64,000 nt of DNA from Occultella gossypii. GTDB lineage: Bacteria > Actinomycetota > Actinomycetes > Actinomycetales > Beutenbergiaceae. The notes below the pieces were generated by a model, which worked only from the letters and a program-made list of their open reading frames with translations, had not been told where the DNA came from and did not search any database. The stretch covers positions 1-64,000 of the forward strand of contig NZ_JAGSHT010000001.1 of the NCBI RefSeq assembly GCF_019947135.1, written 5' to 3'. The position numbers were made by a program, and so were the translations under genes. This document shows positions 18,658 to 31,184 of this stretch, one piece after another (the stretch's first letter is position 1; each line of letters starts with the position of its first letter).

Positions 18658-18833
18658 CCCGTCAGCGTAGTGCGGATACCTCAAGTGCCCTCGTTGTGGC
18701 GTGTCTCTCATTTCTCGCATGCTGGACGCGCCGTTTCGGGACCCGACCTGCGTCGGATGGCGTCCTCAAGCGGCGTGCTGGTGCCGGTCCGGGCTGGTCG
18801 AGCGGTAACGTCCGCGCTGCGCGAGCACCGCAA

Positions 18834-18851
18834 TAAGGTTCGCCTTGCTTG
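18834..18851. promoter_or_regulatory. Iron-box-like (DtxR/IdeR) sequence upstream of sufR
   Basis: TAAGGTTCGCCTTGCTT resembles half-to-two-thirds of the DtxR/IdeR consensus (TTAGGTTAGCCTAACCTAA): the AGGTT and GCCT blocks align and the right arm is degraded. The core AAGG-N4-CCTT is a dyad. It lies ~80 bp before sufR. Seen directly; binding by an iron regulator is a weak inference. Confidence 0.3.
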
Positions 18852-18867
18852 CCGGGAAGCATTTGGG

Positions 18868-18881
18868 CAACGAGACTGTTG
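18868..18881. promoter_or_regulatory. Candidate SufR operator, CAAC-N6-GTTG
   Basis: CAACGAGACTGTTG is a perfect CAAC-N6-GTTG inverted repeat, the site described for high-affinity binding of holo-SufR in cyanobacteria. It stands 48 bp before the sufR start, in the only intergenic region of the suf operon. A TTGGGC hexamer (18863-18868) and TAATTC (18884-18889) flank it with 15-bp spacing, so it could sit within a promoter; an alternative -10, TAAGGT, is at 18834-18839. Autoregulation of sufR and the operon by the [Fe-S] state of SufR is the expected consequence (inference). Confidence 0.65.
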
Positions 18882-18929
18882 AGTAATTCGAGGGCCGTGG
18901 CATGCCCATCGACGCCAGGAGGTGAGCAC

Positions 18930-19628
18930 GTGACGACCGAACCGGTAGAGGACGCCGAGTCCAGCACCCGCGAACGGGTCCTCGCGCTCATCGTGGAACT
19001 GGGCCCGGTCACGGCCGCGGTGCTCGCCGAGCGCCTGGACCTGACCTCGGCGGCTATCCGTAGGCACCTGTCGGCGCTCGACCAGGCCGGTCAGATCGCC
19101 GAGCGTGAGGACACCACGCACGCCCCCCGCGGACGTGGGCGGCCCGCCAAGCAGTACATCGCCACCGCCGCGGCACACAGCCACCTCGGTCAGGCCTATG
19201 CGGACCTGGCCGTGCATGCGCTCGAGCACCTCAACCGGGTCCTCGGGCCGAGCGCCGTCGACACCTTCGCCGAGGAACGCTCCACGGAGCTGCGGGAGCG
19301 GTACGCCGCGGCCGTGGACGCCGCCGGGCCGGACCTGCCGGCCCGGACCGCGGCCCTCGCGGTGGCGCTCAGCAAGGATGGCTACGCTGCCACCTCACGT
19401 CCGATCGGGAACGACCTGGCCGTGCAACTGTGCCAGGGTCATTGCCCGGTGCAGGACATCGCGACCCAGTTCCCTCAGCTGTGTGAGGCGGAGACGCGTG
19501 CGTTCTCCGACCTCCTCGGCGTCCATGTCCAGCGGCTCGCCACCCTCGCCGGCGGAGAGCACGTGTGCACGACCCATATCCCGGTGACGATCCCGACCCG
19601 TGCGGAAGGAAAGAGAACACACCCATGA
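18930..19628 (+). CDS. sufR: Fe-S sensing transcriptional repressor SufR
   Basis: Protein of about 232 residues. An N-terminal winged helix ([20 protein letters not shown]) precedes a C-terminal region with Cys residues in [14 protein letters not shown] and HVCTTH, the pattern of the SufR [4Fe-4S]-binding family. First gene of the suf operon, as Rv1460. Start is GTG 18930, seven bases after a perfect AGGAGG (18917-18922); the in-frame opening from 18849 lacks such a site. The stop overlaps sufB by 4 bp (ATGA). Confidence 0.93.
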   Translation: MTTEPVEDAESSTRERVLALIVELGPVTAAVLAERLDLTSAAIRRHLSALDQAGQIAEREDTTHAPRGRGRPAKQYIATAAAHSHLGQAYADLAVHALEHLNRVLGPSAVDTFAEERSTELRERYAAAVDAAGPDLPARTAALAVALSKDGYAATSRPIGNDLAVQLCQGHCPVQDIATQFPQLCEAETRAFSDLLGVHVQRLATLAGGEHVCTTHIPVTIPTRAEGKRTHP

Positions 19629-21070
19629 CGACACCGACCGAGACCACCCCGAAGACAGAACCGATGACGCAGGACGAGACGATCGCGTCCATCGGCAACT
19701 ACAACTACGGCTGGCACGACGCCAATGACGCCGGTCTGAACGCCACCCGGGGACTCTCGGAAGACGTGGTCCGCAACATCTCGCACCTCAAGAACGAGTC
19801 CGAGTGGATGCTGAAGACCCGGCTCAAGGCGCTGCGGCTGTTCGACAAGAAGCCGATGCCGAACTGGGGTGCCGACCTCACCGGGATCGACTTCGACAAC
19901 ATCAAGTACTTCGTGCGGTCCACCGAGAAGCAGGCGCAGAGCTGGGAGGATCTCCCTGAGGAGATCAAGAACACCTACGACAAGCTCGGCATCCCGGAGG
20001 CGGAGAAGCAGCGCCTCGTCGCCGGCGTCGCGGCCCAGTACGAGTCCGAGGTGGTCTACCACCAGATCAACGAGGAGCTCGAGCGTCAGGGTGTGCTGTT
20101 CCTGGACACCGACACCGCGCTGCGCGAGCACCCGGAGATCTTCGAGGAGTACTTCGGCACCGTGATCCCCTCCGGGGACAACAAGTTCGCGGCCCTGAAC
20201 ACCGCGGTCTGGTCCGGCGGGTCGTTCGTGTACGTGCCCCCGGGTGTGCACGTGGAGATCCCGCTGCAGGCCTACTTCCGGATCAACACCGAGAACATGG
20301 GTCAGTTCGAGCGGACCCTGATCATCGCCGACGAGGGCTCCTACGTGCACTACGTGGAGGGCTGCACCGCGCCGATCTACTCCTCCGACTCGCTGCACTC
20401 GGCGGTCGTGGAGATCATCGTCAAGAAGAACGCACGGGTGCGCTACACGACGATCCAGAACTGGTCCAACAACGTGTACAACCTGGTCACGAAGCGGGCC
20501 ACCGCCGCCGAGGGCGCCACCATGGAGTGGATCGACGGGAACATCGGGTCCAAGGTCACGATGAAGTACCCGGCCGTCTACCTGACCGGTGAGCACGCCC
20601 GCGGCGAGACCCTCTCGATCGCGTTCGCCGGCGCGGGTCAGCATCAGGACACCGGCTCCAAGATGGTCCACATGGCCCCGCACACCTCCTCCTCCATCGT
20701 CTCCAAGTCGGTGGCCCGGGGCGGCGGGCGGGCGTCCTACCGCGGCCTGGTCCAGGTGCTCGACGGCGCCGAGGGCTCCAAGTCCAACGTGCTCTGCGAC
20801 GCGCTGCTGGTGGACACCGAGTCCCGCTCGGACACCTATCCGTACGTGGACGTGCGCGAGGACGACGTCGAGATGGGCCACGAGGCCACGGTCTCCAAGG
20901 TCAGCGCCGAGCAGCTGTTCTACCTGATGTCCCGCGGACTCGCGGAGCCCGAGGCGATGGCGATGATCGTCCGCGGCTTCGTGGAGCCGATCGCCCGCGA
21001 GCTCCCGATGGAGTACGCGCTCGAACTGAACCGACTGATCGAACTGCAGATGGAAGGGGCCGTCGGCTGA
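19625..21070 (+). CDS. sufB: Fe-S cluster scaffold protein SufB
   Basis: Protein of 481 residues, core of the SufBCD scaffold on which clusters form. Recognised by the long beta-helix with [20 protein letters not shown] and the conserved NVLCDALL Cys and [12 protein letters not shown] segments. Unlike M. tuberculosis Rv1461 it carries no intein; the sequence is continuous. ATG 19625 overlaps the sufR stop; sufD begins at its last base (TGATG), so the two are coupled. Confidence 0.97.
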   Translation: MTTPTETTPKTEPMTQDETIASIGNYNYGWHDANDAGLNATRGLSEDVVRNISHLKNESEWMLKTRLKALRLFDKKPMPNWGADLTGIDFDNIKYFVRSTEKQAQSWEDLPEEIKNTYDKLGIPEAEKQRLVAGVAAQYESEVVYHQINEELERQGVLFLDTDTALREHPEIFEEYFGTVIPSGDNKFAALNTAVWSGGSFVYVPPGVHVEIPLQAYFRINTENMGQFERTLIIADEGSYVHYVEGCTAPIYSSDSLHSAVVEIIVKKNARVRYTTIQNWSNNVYNLVTKRATAAEGATMEWIDGNIGSKVTMKYPAVYLTGEHARGETLSIAFAGAGQHQDTGSKMVHMAPHTSSSIVSKSVARGGGRASYRGLVQVLDGAEGSKSNVLCDALLVDTESRSDTYPYVDVREDDVEMGHEATVSKVSAEQLFYLMSRGLAEPEAMAMIVRGFVEPIARELPMEYALELNRLIELQMEGAVG

Positions 21071-22353
21071 TGTCGACCACCACAACTGAGACCACCGACA
21101 ACACCGGACTGAGCACCGACCACTCCCGGGCGGTCGCCGACGGCGCGCACACCCACGGGCAGGGCACCGTCCCGGAGAAGTCCCGGGGCGACCGTGCGAC
21201 ATCGTTCGCGCTCGCGGACTTCCCGCTGCCCACGGGCCGCGAGGAGGACTGGCGGTTCTCCCCGGTCGGCCGGTTCCAGGGCCTGTTCGGCGGCGTCCTG
21301 ACCGGGGTTGCCCCGCAGGTCGAGATCACCGGTGACCCGGCCGTCACCATCGAGCGCGTCGGTCACGACGACCCGCGTCTTGGCGCCGCCGGCGCCCCCG
21401 GAGACCGGCTCGCCGCGACGGCATGGGAGTCGTTCGCGGAGGCCCTGGTCATCACGGTGCCGTCCAACCACGTCATGACCGGCGAGACCCTCGTCACCAT
21501 CACCGGGACCGACACCCCCCCCGCCGCCCAGCACATCCTGATCGTCGCCGAGTCCCTCAGCGAGGGAGTCGTGGTGCTCGACCACCGCGGCAGCGCCGAG
21601 CTCGCGCAGACCGTCGAGATCCAGGTCGAGGACGGCGCCTCGCTGCGGGTCGTCTCCGTCCAGGACTGGGACGCCGGTGCCGTGCACGCGTCGAGCCACC
21701 GCGCCGTGATCGGCCGCGACGCGACCCTGCGGCACGTGGTCATCACCCTCGGTGGCGACGTGGTCCGGATCACCCCGGAGGCCGCGTTCACCGCTCCCGG
21801 CGGCGAGGTCGAGATGAACGGCCTGTACTTCGCCGACGCCGGTCAGCACCAGGAGCACCGCCTCTTCGTGGACCACGCGGTGCCGAACTGCCGGTCCCGG
21901 GTGACCTACAAGGGCGCCCTCCAGGGCGACGGTGCGCACTCGGTCTGGATCGGCGACGTGCTGATCCGCAAGGAGGCCGAGGGCACCGACACCTACGAGC
22001 TGAACCGCAACCTCGTGCTCACCGACGGCGCCCGCGCCGACTCGGTGCCGAACCTGGAGATCGAGACCGGCGAGATCGAGGGCGCCGGGCACGCGTCCGC
22101 GACCGGCCGGTTCGACGACGAGCAGCTGTTCTACCTGCGCTCGCGCGGCATCCCCGAGGCGGCCGCCCGCCGTCTGGTGGTGCGCGGCTTCTTCGCCGAG
22201 ATGATCTCCAAGATCGGCGTGCAGTCCGTGCAGGACCGCCTCCTCGCCGCGATCGACGCCGAACTCGATATCGTCATGGGCCAGCTCATCGGCACCGACG
22301 ACCTCGACGAGGCGGATGTGATCGCCGCCGTGGAGAGCGGTGTGGTGAAGTGA
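21070..22353 (+). CDS. sufD: Fe-S cluster assembly protein SufD
   Basis: Protein of 427 residues, partner of SufB and SufC. It has the same C-terminal beta-helix signature (GVPAVAR-type end: ARVEIETGEIEGAGHASATGRFD region, with EQLFYLRSRGI) and an N-terminal region with FPLPTGREEDWRFSP, typical of SufD. Start at 21070 shares one base with the sufB stop; end overlaps the Rieske gene (GTGA). Cytoplasmic. Confidence 0.94.
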   Translation: MSTTTTETTDNTGLSTDHSRAVADGAHTHGQGTVPEKSRGDRATSFALADFPLPTGREEDWRFSPVGRFQGLFGGVLTGVAPQVEITGDPAVTIERVGHDDPRLGAAGAPGDRLAATAWESFAEALVITVPSNHVMTGETLVTITGTDTPPAAQHILIVAESLSEGVVVLDHRGSAELAQTVEIQVEDGASLRVVSVQDWDAGAVHASSHRAVIGRDATLRHVVITLGGDVVRITPEAAFTAPGGEVEMNGLYFADAGQHQEHRLFVDHAVPNCRSRVTYKGALQGDGAHSVWIGDVLIRKEAEGTDTYELNRNLVLTDGARADSVPNLEIETGEIEGAGHASATGRFDDEQLFYLRSRGIPEAAARRLVVRGFFAEMISKIGVQSVQDRLLAAIDAELDIVMGQLIGTDDLDEADVIAAVESGVVK

Positions 22354-22703
22354 CCGCGCAGGTGGTGGCCGCCCGTGACGACCTCGAGGTGGGGGAGACC
22401 CTCAAGCTCGAGCTCGACGGCGCGGACGGCTCGCTCGTGGAGGTTGCCCTGGTCCGGGCCGAGGACGGCGAGTACTACGCCGTCAATGACGTCTGCTCGC
22501 ACGGGCAGGTCTCGCTCTCCGAGGGCGAGGTGGACGGCAACACCATCGAGTGCTGGCTGCACGGCTCCACCTTCGACCTGCGCACCGGCCAGCCCCTGTC
22601 CCTCCCGGCCACCCGGCCGGTCCCCGTGTATCCGGTGAGTTATGACGGCGACAACGTCCTGGTGGACGTGGACGCCCCGCTCGCCGCCCACCAGAACGTC
22701 TGA
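22350..22703 (+). CDS. Rieske-type [2Fe-2S] ferredoxin within the suf operon
   Basis: Protein of 117 residues with both Rieske motifs: C-x-H in DVCSHGQV and C-x2-H in CWLHGSTFD, each expected to give one Cys and one His ligand. It is a soluble Rieske ferredoxin resembling the ferredoxin subunit of non-heme dioxygenases; no membrane anchor. GTG 22350 overlaps the sufD stop and sufC follows 18 bp later, so it is a full operon member. An electron-transfer role in cluster assembly is inferred from context only. Confidence 0.9.
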   Translation: MTAQVVAARDDLEVGETLKLELDGADGSLVEVALVRAEDGEYYAVNDVCSHGQVSLSEGEVDGNTIECWLHGSTFDLRTGQPLSLPATRPVPVYPVSYDGDNVLVDVDAPLAAHQNV

Positions 22704-22721
22704 GAAGAAAGAGAACCGCAC

Positions 22722-25294
<2,573 letters not shown>

Positions 25295-25298
<4 letters not shown>

Positions 25299-25627
25299 GC
25301 ACCGAAGCAACCAGCGCCGTCCCGAACGCGGCAGACGTCGAGGAGGCCCTCCGCGACGTCATCGACCCCGAACTCGGCATCAACGTCGTGGACCTGGGTC
25401 TCATCTACGGGATCACCCTGGACCAGAACAACGTGGCCATGATCGACATGACGCTCACGTCCGCGGCCTGCCCGCTGACCGACGTCATCGAGGAGCAGGC
25501 CGCCCAGGCGCTCGAGGGCATCACCGCCGGCCAGCGCATCAACTGGGTGTGGATGCCGCCGTGGGGCCCGGACAAGATCACCGAGGACGGCCGCCAGCAG
25601 CTGCGGGCGCTGGGGTTCAACGTCTGA
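25295..25627 (+). CDS. sufT: SufT / MIP18-family (DUF59) Fe-S maturation protein
   Basis: Protein of 110 residues with the DUF59 pattern VIDPELGINVVDLGLIYGI and the conserved TSAACPLTD Cys. SufT-type proteins help deliver clusters to target enzymes. Last gene of the suf operon; ATG 25295 overlaps the sufU stop after CAGGAGA. A terminator-like stem follows 14 bp after the stop. Confidence 0.94.
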
Positions 25628-25641
25628 CGAGCCCCTGGAGC

Positions 25642-25668
25642 TCCCGCCGGTCCTGTTGATCGGCGGGA
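25642..25668 (+). terminator. Probable terminator of the suf operon
   Basis: Perfect 8-bp inverted repeat TCCCGCCG / CGGCGGGA (25642-25649 and 25661-25668) with an 11-nt loop, 14 bp after the sufT stop. There is no T-tract, which is common for high-GC actinobacterial terminators. Confidence 0.5.
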
Positions 25669-25772
25669 CTTCGCCGTGCCCGACCGGACCTGCGTCGCTG
25701 TCGACGAGGGGCCATCGGGCTCTCGTGCGTCAACACTCGACGCCGGCTGAACGAGTGGTTAGCATGGTGTGC

Positions 25773-26450
25773 ATGCGTTCAGACAAGCGGTCGGTTCCGT
25801 TGTCGGACCTGACCGCACGTGCACGGATCCGCGATGCCGCGATCGAACGGTTCGCGCGAGACGGGTTCGGTGCTGGGCTGCGCACGGTCGCAGGCGATGT
25901 TGGAGTCAGTCCTGCCCTGGTTCTGCATCACTTCGGATCCAAGGACCGGTTGCGTCAGGCCTGTGACGAGCACGTGCTGGCGCAGATCCGGACTGCCAAG
26001 TCCGAGAGCATCGTCGATGCCGGCACCCGCTCGTTCCTGGAGCATTTCGCCACCGCGGAGCGGTACTCGACGATCCTTGGCTATGTCCTGCGTTCGCTCC
26101 TCGACGGTGGACCGCTGGCGCGCGCGTTCGTCCAGCACATGATCGACGATGCCGAGCAGTATGTCGGCGCAGCCGTATCGGCCGGGTTGGCCGTTCCGAG
26201 CCGGGACGAGCGCGCCCGCTCCCGCTATCTCACCCTGTCGGCGCTGGGCGCGATGATGCTGTCCATCACGCTCGATCCCCCCGAGGATCTGAGCAACCTC
26301 ACCGGGTTCATGCGGCGCTTCTTCGCAGAGATCACCCTTCCGACGTTGGAGCTGTACACCGAAGGCTTCCTCACGACCCGTCGCATGCTCGACGACTACC
26401 TCCTCTACGTGGGCGACCCGCCAGGCGAGAACGCGGCTCAGCACAGCTGA
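25773..26450 (+). CDS. TetR-family regulator of the adjacent ABC exporter
   Basis: Protein of about 225 residues. The N-terminal HTH is clear ([16 protein letters not shown] ... [18 protein letters not shown]); the C-terminal ligand domain is variable. Two ATGs are possible (25764 and 25773). ATG 25773 is preferred: a TAGCAT box at 25760-25765 ends 7 nt before it and no Shine-Dalgarno is present, suggesting a leaderless transcript. The exporter genes follow 47 bp downstream in the same direction, so local control of drug or lipid export is likely (inference). Confidence 0.88.
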   Translation: MRSDKRSVPLSDLTARARIRDAAIERFARDGFGAGLRTVAGDVGVSPALVLHHFGSKDRLRQACDEHVLAQIRTAKSESIVDAGTRSFLEHFATAERYSTILGYVLRSLLDGGPLARAFVQHMIDDAEQYVGAAVSAGLAVPSRDERARSRYLTLSALGAMMLSITLDPPEDLSNLTGFMRRFFAEITLPTLELYTEGFLTTRRMLDDYLLYVGDPPGENAAQHS

Positions 26451-26497
26451 GCCCACGCGCCATCAGGCAGATTCGCTACGAAGAGAAGGAAACTACG

Positions 26498-27505
26498 ATG
26501 ACCAGCACATCTTGGCGTGCCTCGAACACGCCAGCGATCGAGATCCATGACCTGCACAAGTCGTTCGGCAGGGTCAAGGCACTTGACGGCCTGGACCTGA
26601 ACGTCGCCCCCGGAGAGGTCGCCGGGTTCCTCGGCCCCAACGGGGCCGGCAAGTCCACGACCATTCGCGTCCTGCTCGGCCTCCTGCGCTCCGACGCCGG
26701 TAGCGCTCGGATCCTGGGCGGTGAACCATGGCGCGACGCTGTCAGGCTGCATCGCCGCCTGGCCTATGTGCCGGGTGACGTGTCGCTCTGGCCGAACCTC
26801 ACCGGTGGGGAAGCGATCGACTACCTGACCCGGTTGCGCGGCAAGGCGGACAAGAAGCGCAAGACCGAGTTGCTGGAGCGCTTCGAGCTCGATCCGACGA
26901 AGAAGGCCGCCACCTACTCCAAGGGCAACCGGCAGAAGGTCGCGCTCGTCGCGGCCCTCGCCTCGAAGGTCGACCTCCTGGTGCTCGACGAGCCGACGTC
27001 AGGTCTCGATCCGCTGATGGAGGCCGTCTTCACCGAGTACGTGCGCGAGGCGAAGGCAGGCGGTACGTCCGTGCTGTTGAGCAGCCATATCCTGTCCGAG
27101 GTCGAGAAGGTCTGCGACACCGTGACTATCATCCGCGGCGGCCGGGCGGTGGAGTCCGGGACCCTCGACGACCTGCGTCACCTGACCCGCACCAGCGTCA
27201 CCACCGTCATCGACGGCGACCCGGCGACGATCGCGGCGCTGCCCGGCGTGCACGATCTGACCAGCGCGCCGAACGGCGCGGGCTTCCGCTTGACCTTCGA
27301 TGTCGACAACACAGCGATGGGTGACCTGTTGCCAACGGTCGGAGCGCTCGGCGTGCGCTCGTTCACGGCCGCACCACCTTCCCTCGAGGAACTGTTCATG
27401 CGGCACTACGGCGACGAGCTCGCCGCGGATGAGGCGGCTGCCGATCGGGCCGGTCAGCGCCCGGCCACGCGGGGTGCCTCGGACAACACAGCAGGTGTGC
27501 GATGA
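26498..27505 (+). CDS. ABC exporter ATP-binding protein
   Basis: ATPase of 335 residues: Walker [11 protein letters not shown], Walker [15 protein letters not shown], and a signature region [12 protein letters not shown] in which LSGGQ is replaced by SKGNRQ, as in many drug/bacteriocin-type exporter ATPases. The C-terminal ~100 residues form a regulatory-type extension. AGAAGGAAA precedes ATG 26498. Overlaps the permease gene by 4 bp. Confidence 0.9.
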   Translation: MTSTSWRASNTPAIEIHDLHKSFGRVKALDGLDLNVAPGEVAGFLGPNGAGKSTTIRVLLGLLRSDAGSARILGGEPWRDAVRLHRRLAYVPGDVSLWPNLTGGEAIDYLTRLRGKADKKRKTELLERFELDPTKKAATYSKGNRQKVALVAALASKVDLLVLDEPTSGLDPLMEAVFTEYVREAKAGGTSVLLSSHILSEVEKVCDTVTIIRGGRAVESGTLDDLRHLTRTSVTTVIDGDPATIAALPGVHDLTSAPNGAGFRLTFDVDNTAMGDLLPTVGALGVRSFTAAPPSLEELFMRHYGDELAADEAAADRAGQRPATRGASDNTAGVR

Positions 27506-29175
27506 GCAGCGCCACAGCACACTCGCTGGCCGAGCGGCCCGCCGCCGCACGCACCCGGGCGGGCACGCTCGCGGGCACGTGGAACCTGGTGCGGTTCATC
27601 CTTCGCCGGGACCGGGTCCGGCTCGCGGTCTGGGCGGGCTCCGTCGTGGCCTTCTACGCGTACTTCACATTCGCGTTGGACACGGTGTTCTCAGATCCGG
27701 CCGCGCGGCAGGGTCGCGCGGCCGTGATGGAGACACCAGCCGGGATCGTGATGGGCGGGCCAGGCTATGGTCTCGACGACTACACGACCGGTGTCGCCAT
27801 CGCCAACGAGGGCATCGTCTGGATGGTGCTGGCGTTGGCGACCATGAGCATCCTGCACGTGGTGCGGCACACCCGGGCCGAAGAGGAATCCGGCCGCTCC
27901 GAACTCGTTCGCGCGGCCGTGGTGGGTCGCCACGCGCCGGCGGCGGCCGCTGTCATCACGTTGGTCCTGAGCCAGGCCGTCATCGCCGCCGTGGGCGCGC
28001 TGGCGATGGTCGGCGTCGGGACCGACATGGCTGTGGTCGATTCGTTCGGGGTGACGATCGGATCCGGCCTCAGTGCCTTGGTGTTCGGTGCGGTGGCGGT
28101 GGTGTTCTGCCAGGTCATGGACCATGGGCGCGGCGCGATCGGCGCGAGCCTTGCCGTCGTCGGGCTTGCCTTCGTCATCCGTGCCGCCGGTGACATGCGC
28201 GAGCTCGGCGGCAGCACACTGTCGTGGTTCTCGCCGTTCGCATGGGCCCAGCAGATGCGGTCGTTCGTTGAGCTGCGGTGGTGGCCGGCGCTCCTGTCCG
28301 TGGCGGCCACGGTGGTGCTTTTGTGGCTCGGTGCCGCCCTGGCGTCGCGGCGCGACTTCGGTGGGGGACTGGTCGCCTCACGGGCGGGGCGAGCGGACGC
28401 GAGGCCCACGCTTCGCAGCCCGTTCGTGCTGGCCTGGCGACAGCAGAGCAGCGCTCTGTTGTGGAGTGCCCTCGGGCTCGGCCTCATGTGGTACGCGACC
28501 GGGACCCTCATGCCGGAGATCGGCAGCATGATCGGCGACATGGTCGCCGACAACCTCGCGGCGGCACAGATCTTCGGGCCGGACACGTCGGTGCTGAGCG
28601 TCACGTTCCTCGGCGTCATGATCATGTTCGCGGCCCTGTGCTGCGCCGCGTACGCGATCGTCCTGGGCGGCCGCCCGAACGGCGAGGAGCGGGCCGGCCG
28701 GGTGGAGGTCGCGCTCGCCCTACCCGTGTCCCGCTCCCGTTGGCTCGGCTCGCAACTGCTCGTGGTGGGACTCGGCACGCTGATCGTGCTGACCGTGAGC
28801 GTCTACGGGATGTGGCTCGGCGCGGTCACGGTGGGCTGGGAGGATCAAACCTTCGCCGACTACACCGTCGTGCTGCTGGCCTACCTCCCGGCGTTGGGTG
28901 TCTACCTGGGCCTGGTGGCGGCACTCTTCGCCTGGCTGCCGCGCCTCACCGGGCTCGCTTGGGCGCTCCTGGCGTACTCGTTCGTGGTCGGCATGTTCGG
29001 CGGCCTGTTCGAACTGCCCGACTGGGCGCTGCGCCTGTCGCCGCTGGACTGGGTGCCAGCGCCGTTCCTCGAGGACGTCGCGGTCGGTGACGTGCTCGGT
29101 CTTTGGGCGGTCGCGATCGTGCTGTTGGCCCTCGCGTTCGTCGGCTTCCGGCGCCGTGACGTGGTGACCACCTGA
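27502..29175 (+). CDS. ABC exporter permease (two-half ABC-2 type)
   Basis: Membrane protein of 557 residues with about 12 hydrophobic segments in two halves of similar layout, a linker near residues 290-310, and no ATPase motifs. Forms an exporter with the coupled ATPase upstream (ATGA). The TetR-ATPase-permease order is a common actinobacterial drug-export arrangement; the substrate is unknown. Converges on the metallopeptidase gene, with only 6 bp between stops. Confidence 0.88.
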   Translation: MSSATAHSLAERPAAARTRAGTLAGTWNLVRFILRRDRVRLAVWAGSVVAFYAYFTFALDTVFSDPAARQGRAAVMETPAGIVMGGPGYGLDDYTTGVAIANEGIVWMVLALATMSILHVVRHTRAEEESGRSELVRAAVVGRHAPAAAAVITLVLSQAVIAAVGALAMVGVGTDMAVVDSFGVTIGSGLSALVFGAVAVVFCQVMDHGRGAIGASLAVVGLAFVIRAAGDMRELGGSTLSWFSPFAWAQQMRSFVELRWWPALLSVAATVVLLWLGAALASRRDFGGGLVASRAGRADARPTLRSPFVLAWRQQSSALLWSALGLGLMWYATGTLMPEIGSMIGDMVADNLAAAQIFGPDTSVLSVTFLGVMIMFAALCCAAYAIVLGGRPNGEERAGRVEVALALPVSRSRWLGSQLLVVGLGTLIVLTVSVYGMWLGAVTVGWEDQTFADYTVVLLAYLPALGVYLGLVAALFAWLPRLTGLAWALLAYSFVVGMFGGLFELPDWALRLSPLDWVPAPFLEDVAVGDVLGLWAVAIVLLALAFVGFRRRDVVTT

Positions 29176-29181
29176 GAGCCA

Positions 29182-30066
29182 CTAGAGGGACGCCCCGTCC
29201 ACGGCGAACGTGTCGCACGCGTTCGGACCGGAGTCGTAGCCGGCGGTGAACCACCGCTGGCGCTGCTCCGAGGACCCGTGGGTCCAGGACTCGGGGTGCG
29301 CCTGACCGCCCTGCTGGGTCTGGATGTGGTCGTCGCCGACGGACGCCGCGGCATCGAGCGCCGACGCGAGCTGGTCGGGCGTGAACGGCTCCAGGAACCT
29401 GACGCCGTCGGAGTCCACGGTGTTCACGGCGCCCGCCGCCCACGCGCCGGCCAGGCAGTCCGCCTGCAGCTCCAGCCGCACCGCGTCGGATGTGGGCCCG
29501 GTGTCCGTGTTGTCCACCTGCGCCATGATTCCGGACAGGTTCTGGATGTGGTGGCCCCACTCGTGGGCAACGACGTAGAGCTCCGCGAGCGGACCGCCCT
29601 GAGCGCCCAGCTGCGTCGTCATCAACTGGAAGAACGTCGGGTCCAGGTAGATGCCCTGGTCCGGTGGGCAGTAGAACGGCCCGACGGCGCTGCTCGCCTG
29701 GCCGCAGCCGGTGTTGGTTCCGTCCGTGAACAGTTCCATGCCGGGGGAGGCGTAGGCGCCGCCGCTGATCTGCGGGTAGGCGTCCGCCCAGTAGTCGTCG
29801 AGGGAGTTGTACGCGCCGACCATCCGGCACTCCACGTCATCGTTCGCGGCCGCCCCCGTGGTGCAGTGCTCCAGACCCGTGTCGGTCTCGCCGACCGGGG
29901 CGCCGCCGTCGTCGCCGGTGGCGAGACCGGTCAGGTCCACGCCGAGCAACTGGGAGAGCAGGAACAGCACCAGCACAGTGCCGCCGCCCACGGCGACGCC
30001 GGTTCCGGTGCGGCGGCGTCGCCGGACCCGGGACGGGTCCAGCTTCGCGTCCTCGTTGAACGTCAT
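29182..30066 (-). CDS. Membrane-anchored neutral zinc metallopeptidase (YpfJ family)
   Basis: Protein of 294 residues: a basic cytoplasmic N-terminus (PSRVRRRRRT), one transmembrane segment (about 22-44) and an extracytoplasmic domain with the gluzincin-like HEWGHH motif at residues 168-173. Matches the 'putative neutral zinc metallopeptidase' family; its physiological substrate is unknown. Four to five Cys residues in the exported domain may form disulfides. ATG 30066 is preceded, 7 nt away, by a TAGCGT box (minus strand, 30079-30074), so it may be leaderless. Confidence 0.88.
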   Translation of the reverse strand: MTFNEDAKLDPSRVRRRRRTGTGVAVGGGTVLVLFLLSQLLGVDLTGLATGDDGGAPVGETDTGLEHCTTGAAANDDVECRMVGAYNSLDDYWADAYPQISGGAYASPGMELFTDGTNTGCGQASSAVGPFYCPPDQGIYLDPTFFQLMTTQLGAQGGPLAELYVVAHEWGHHIQNLSGIMAQVDNTDTGPTSDAVRLELQADCLAGAWAAGAVNTVDSDGVRFLEPFTPDQLASALDAAASVGDDHIQTQQGGQAHPESWTHGSSEQRQRWFTAGYDSGPNACDTFAVDGASL

Positions 30067-30120
30067 GGGGCAAACGCTAGCGCCGAACCGGCGTGGCTAC
30101 CCGTCGAGCGTCGGCGCTGG

Positions 30121-31089
30121 TCAGGCCGGGGTCGCGGCGATCTCCGTCTCTGCCTCGATGTGGGCCGACCCGGCGTTCAGGAGCCCGGTGACGACCGCGG
30201 CGAGCGGCTCCATGGCGTCGTCGATCTCCAGTTGGACGGGGTAGCGAGCCACCAGCATCGCGAGCAGGTTGTGCACCGCCCCGCGGGCCCGTGCCGGATC
30301 GAGGTCGGTGTCGTAACCGAGCAGCACCTCGGTGGGGGCGTCCTGCGCCTCGGTAGGGTCCGTGACGGCTGGGTCGTAGCTCACCGCGAAGGACAGGATC
30401 CGGCCGCCGGCCTCCTTGGGGCGGTCCCGGAGCACAACGGCGCCGCGGGCGCCGGTGGCGGGCGCGAGCAGGTGGTCCTGGGCGCGCCCGAGCGTCATCT
30501 CGGACCGGTCCCAGGGTGCGTGCACGGCGTCGTAGAACGCCGCGACCGCCTTCGTCAGTTCCACCGAGCCGGTGGCCAGATCCTCCAGGGTCGGTCCGGT
30601 CGGTCCGAACGGCGGGACGGCCAACGACTCCGGGGCCACGACCACGAGTCGGGAGCGCTGGATCGGGATGAGCCCGATCGACGCGGCGAACGGTGCGGCG
30701 GCGGAGGTCTCGGACTCCTCGAAGTTCTCGGACAGCTCGGGGTTCACGGGGTAGCGGGTTCGAAGGCCGCTGGTGCCCGACGGCGGAACCTCCTCCCGGA
30801 GTGCGCCCACCAGTGCGGTGCCCACACCCCGACGGCGATGTGCGGGCAGCACCTCCGTGTACAGCCAGAGCCGGTCCGGGTGCAGGCTGCTCTCCGAGAC
30901 TGCCGCGGCGCCGACGATCGCGCCGTCGGCCTCGGCGACGACGGTGCGCCGCCATGGCTGCTGAGTGGCGGGGCCGAGCAGGGCCCGGCTGAGCGCCACC
31001 TGCGGCGAGCCGGCCGGGCCGAGTGCGTCGGCGACCGTCACCTCGTCGCCGTCGCGCCATTCGCGCAGCGAGAGTGTCGGTTCGCTCAC
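30121..31089 (-). CDS. GNAT-family N-acetyltransferase (tandem GNAT-like)
   Basis: Protein of 322 residues. The acetyl-CoA site is in the N-terminal half (TEVLPAHRRRGVGTALVGAL, cut here: the R-R-x-G-V-G-T pattern). The C-terminal half has a second GNAT-like layout without a clear acyl-CoA loop. Substrate unknown. GTG 31089 has a strong AGGAGGT immediately upstream on the minus strand. Divergent from the ABC-F gene. Confidence 0.83.
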   Translation of the reverse strand: MSEPTLSLREWRDGDEVTVADALGPAGSPQVALSRALLGPATQQPWRRTVVAEADGAIVGAAAVSESSLHPDRLWLYTEVLPAHRRRGVGTALVGALREEVPPSGTSGLRTRYPVNPELSENFEESETSAAAPFAASIGLIPIQRSRLVVVAPESLAVPPFGPTGPTLEDLATGSVELTKAVAAFYDAVHAPWDRSEMTLGRAQDHLLAPATGARGAVVLRDRPKEAGGRILSFAVSYDPAVTDPTEAQDAPTEVLLGYDTDLDPARARGAVHNLLAMLVARYPVQLEIDDAMEPLAAVVTGLLNAGSAHIEAETEIAATPA

Positions 31090-31184
31090 ATCTACCTCCT
31101 CGGATGGGCCGCAGGGGCAGCAGAAGCGGCCCGCCGGACCATGCCACGGTACTGGTTCGTCAGGCTGTCGGTAGACTGGTGCCA

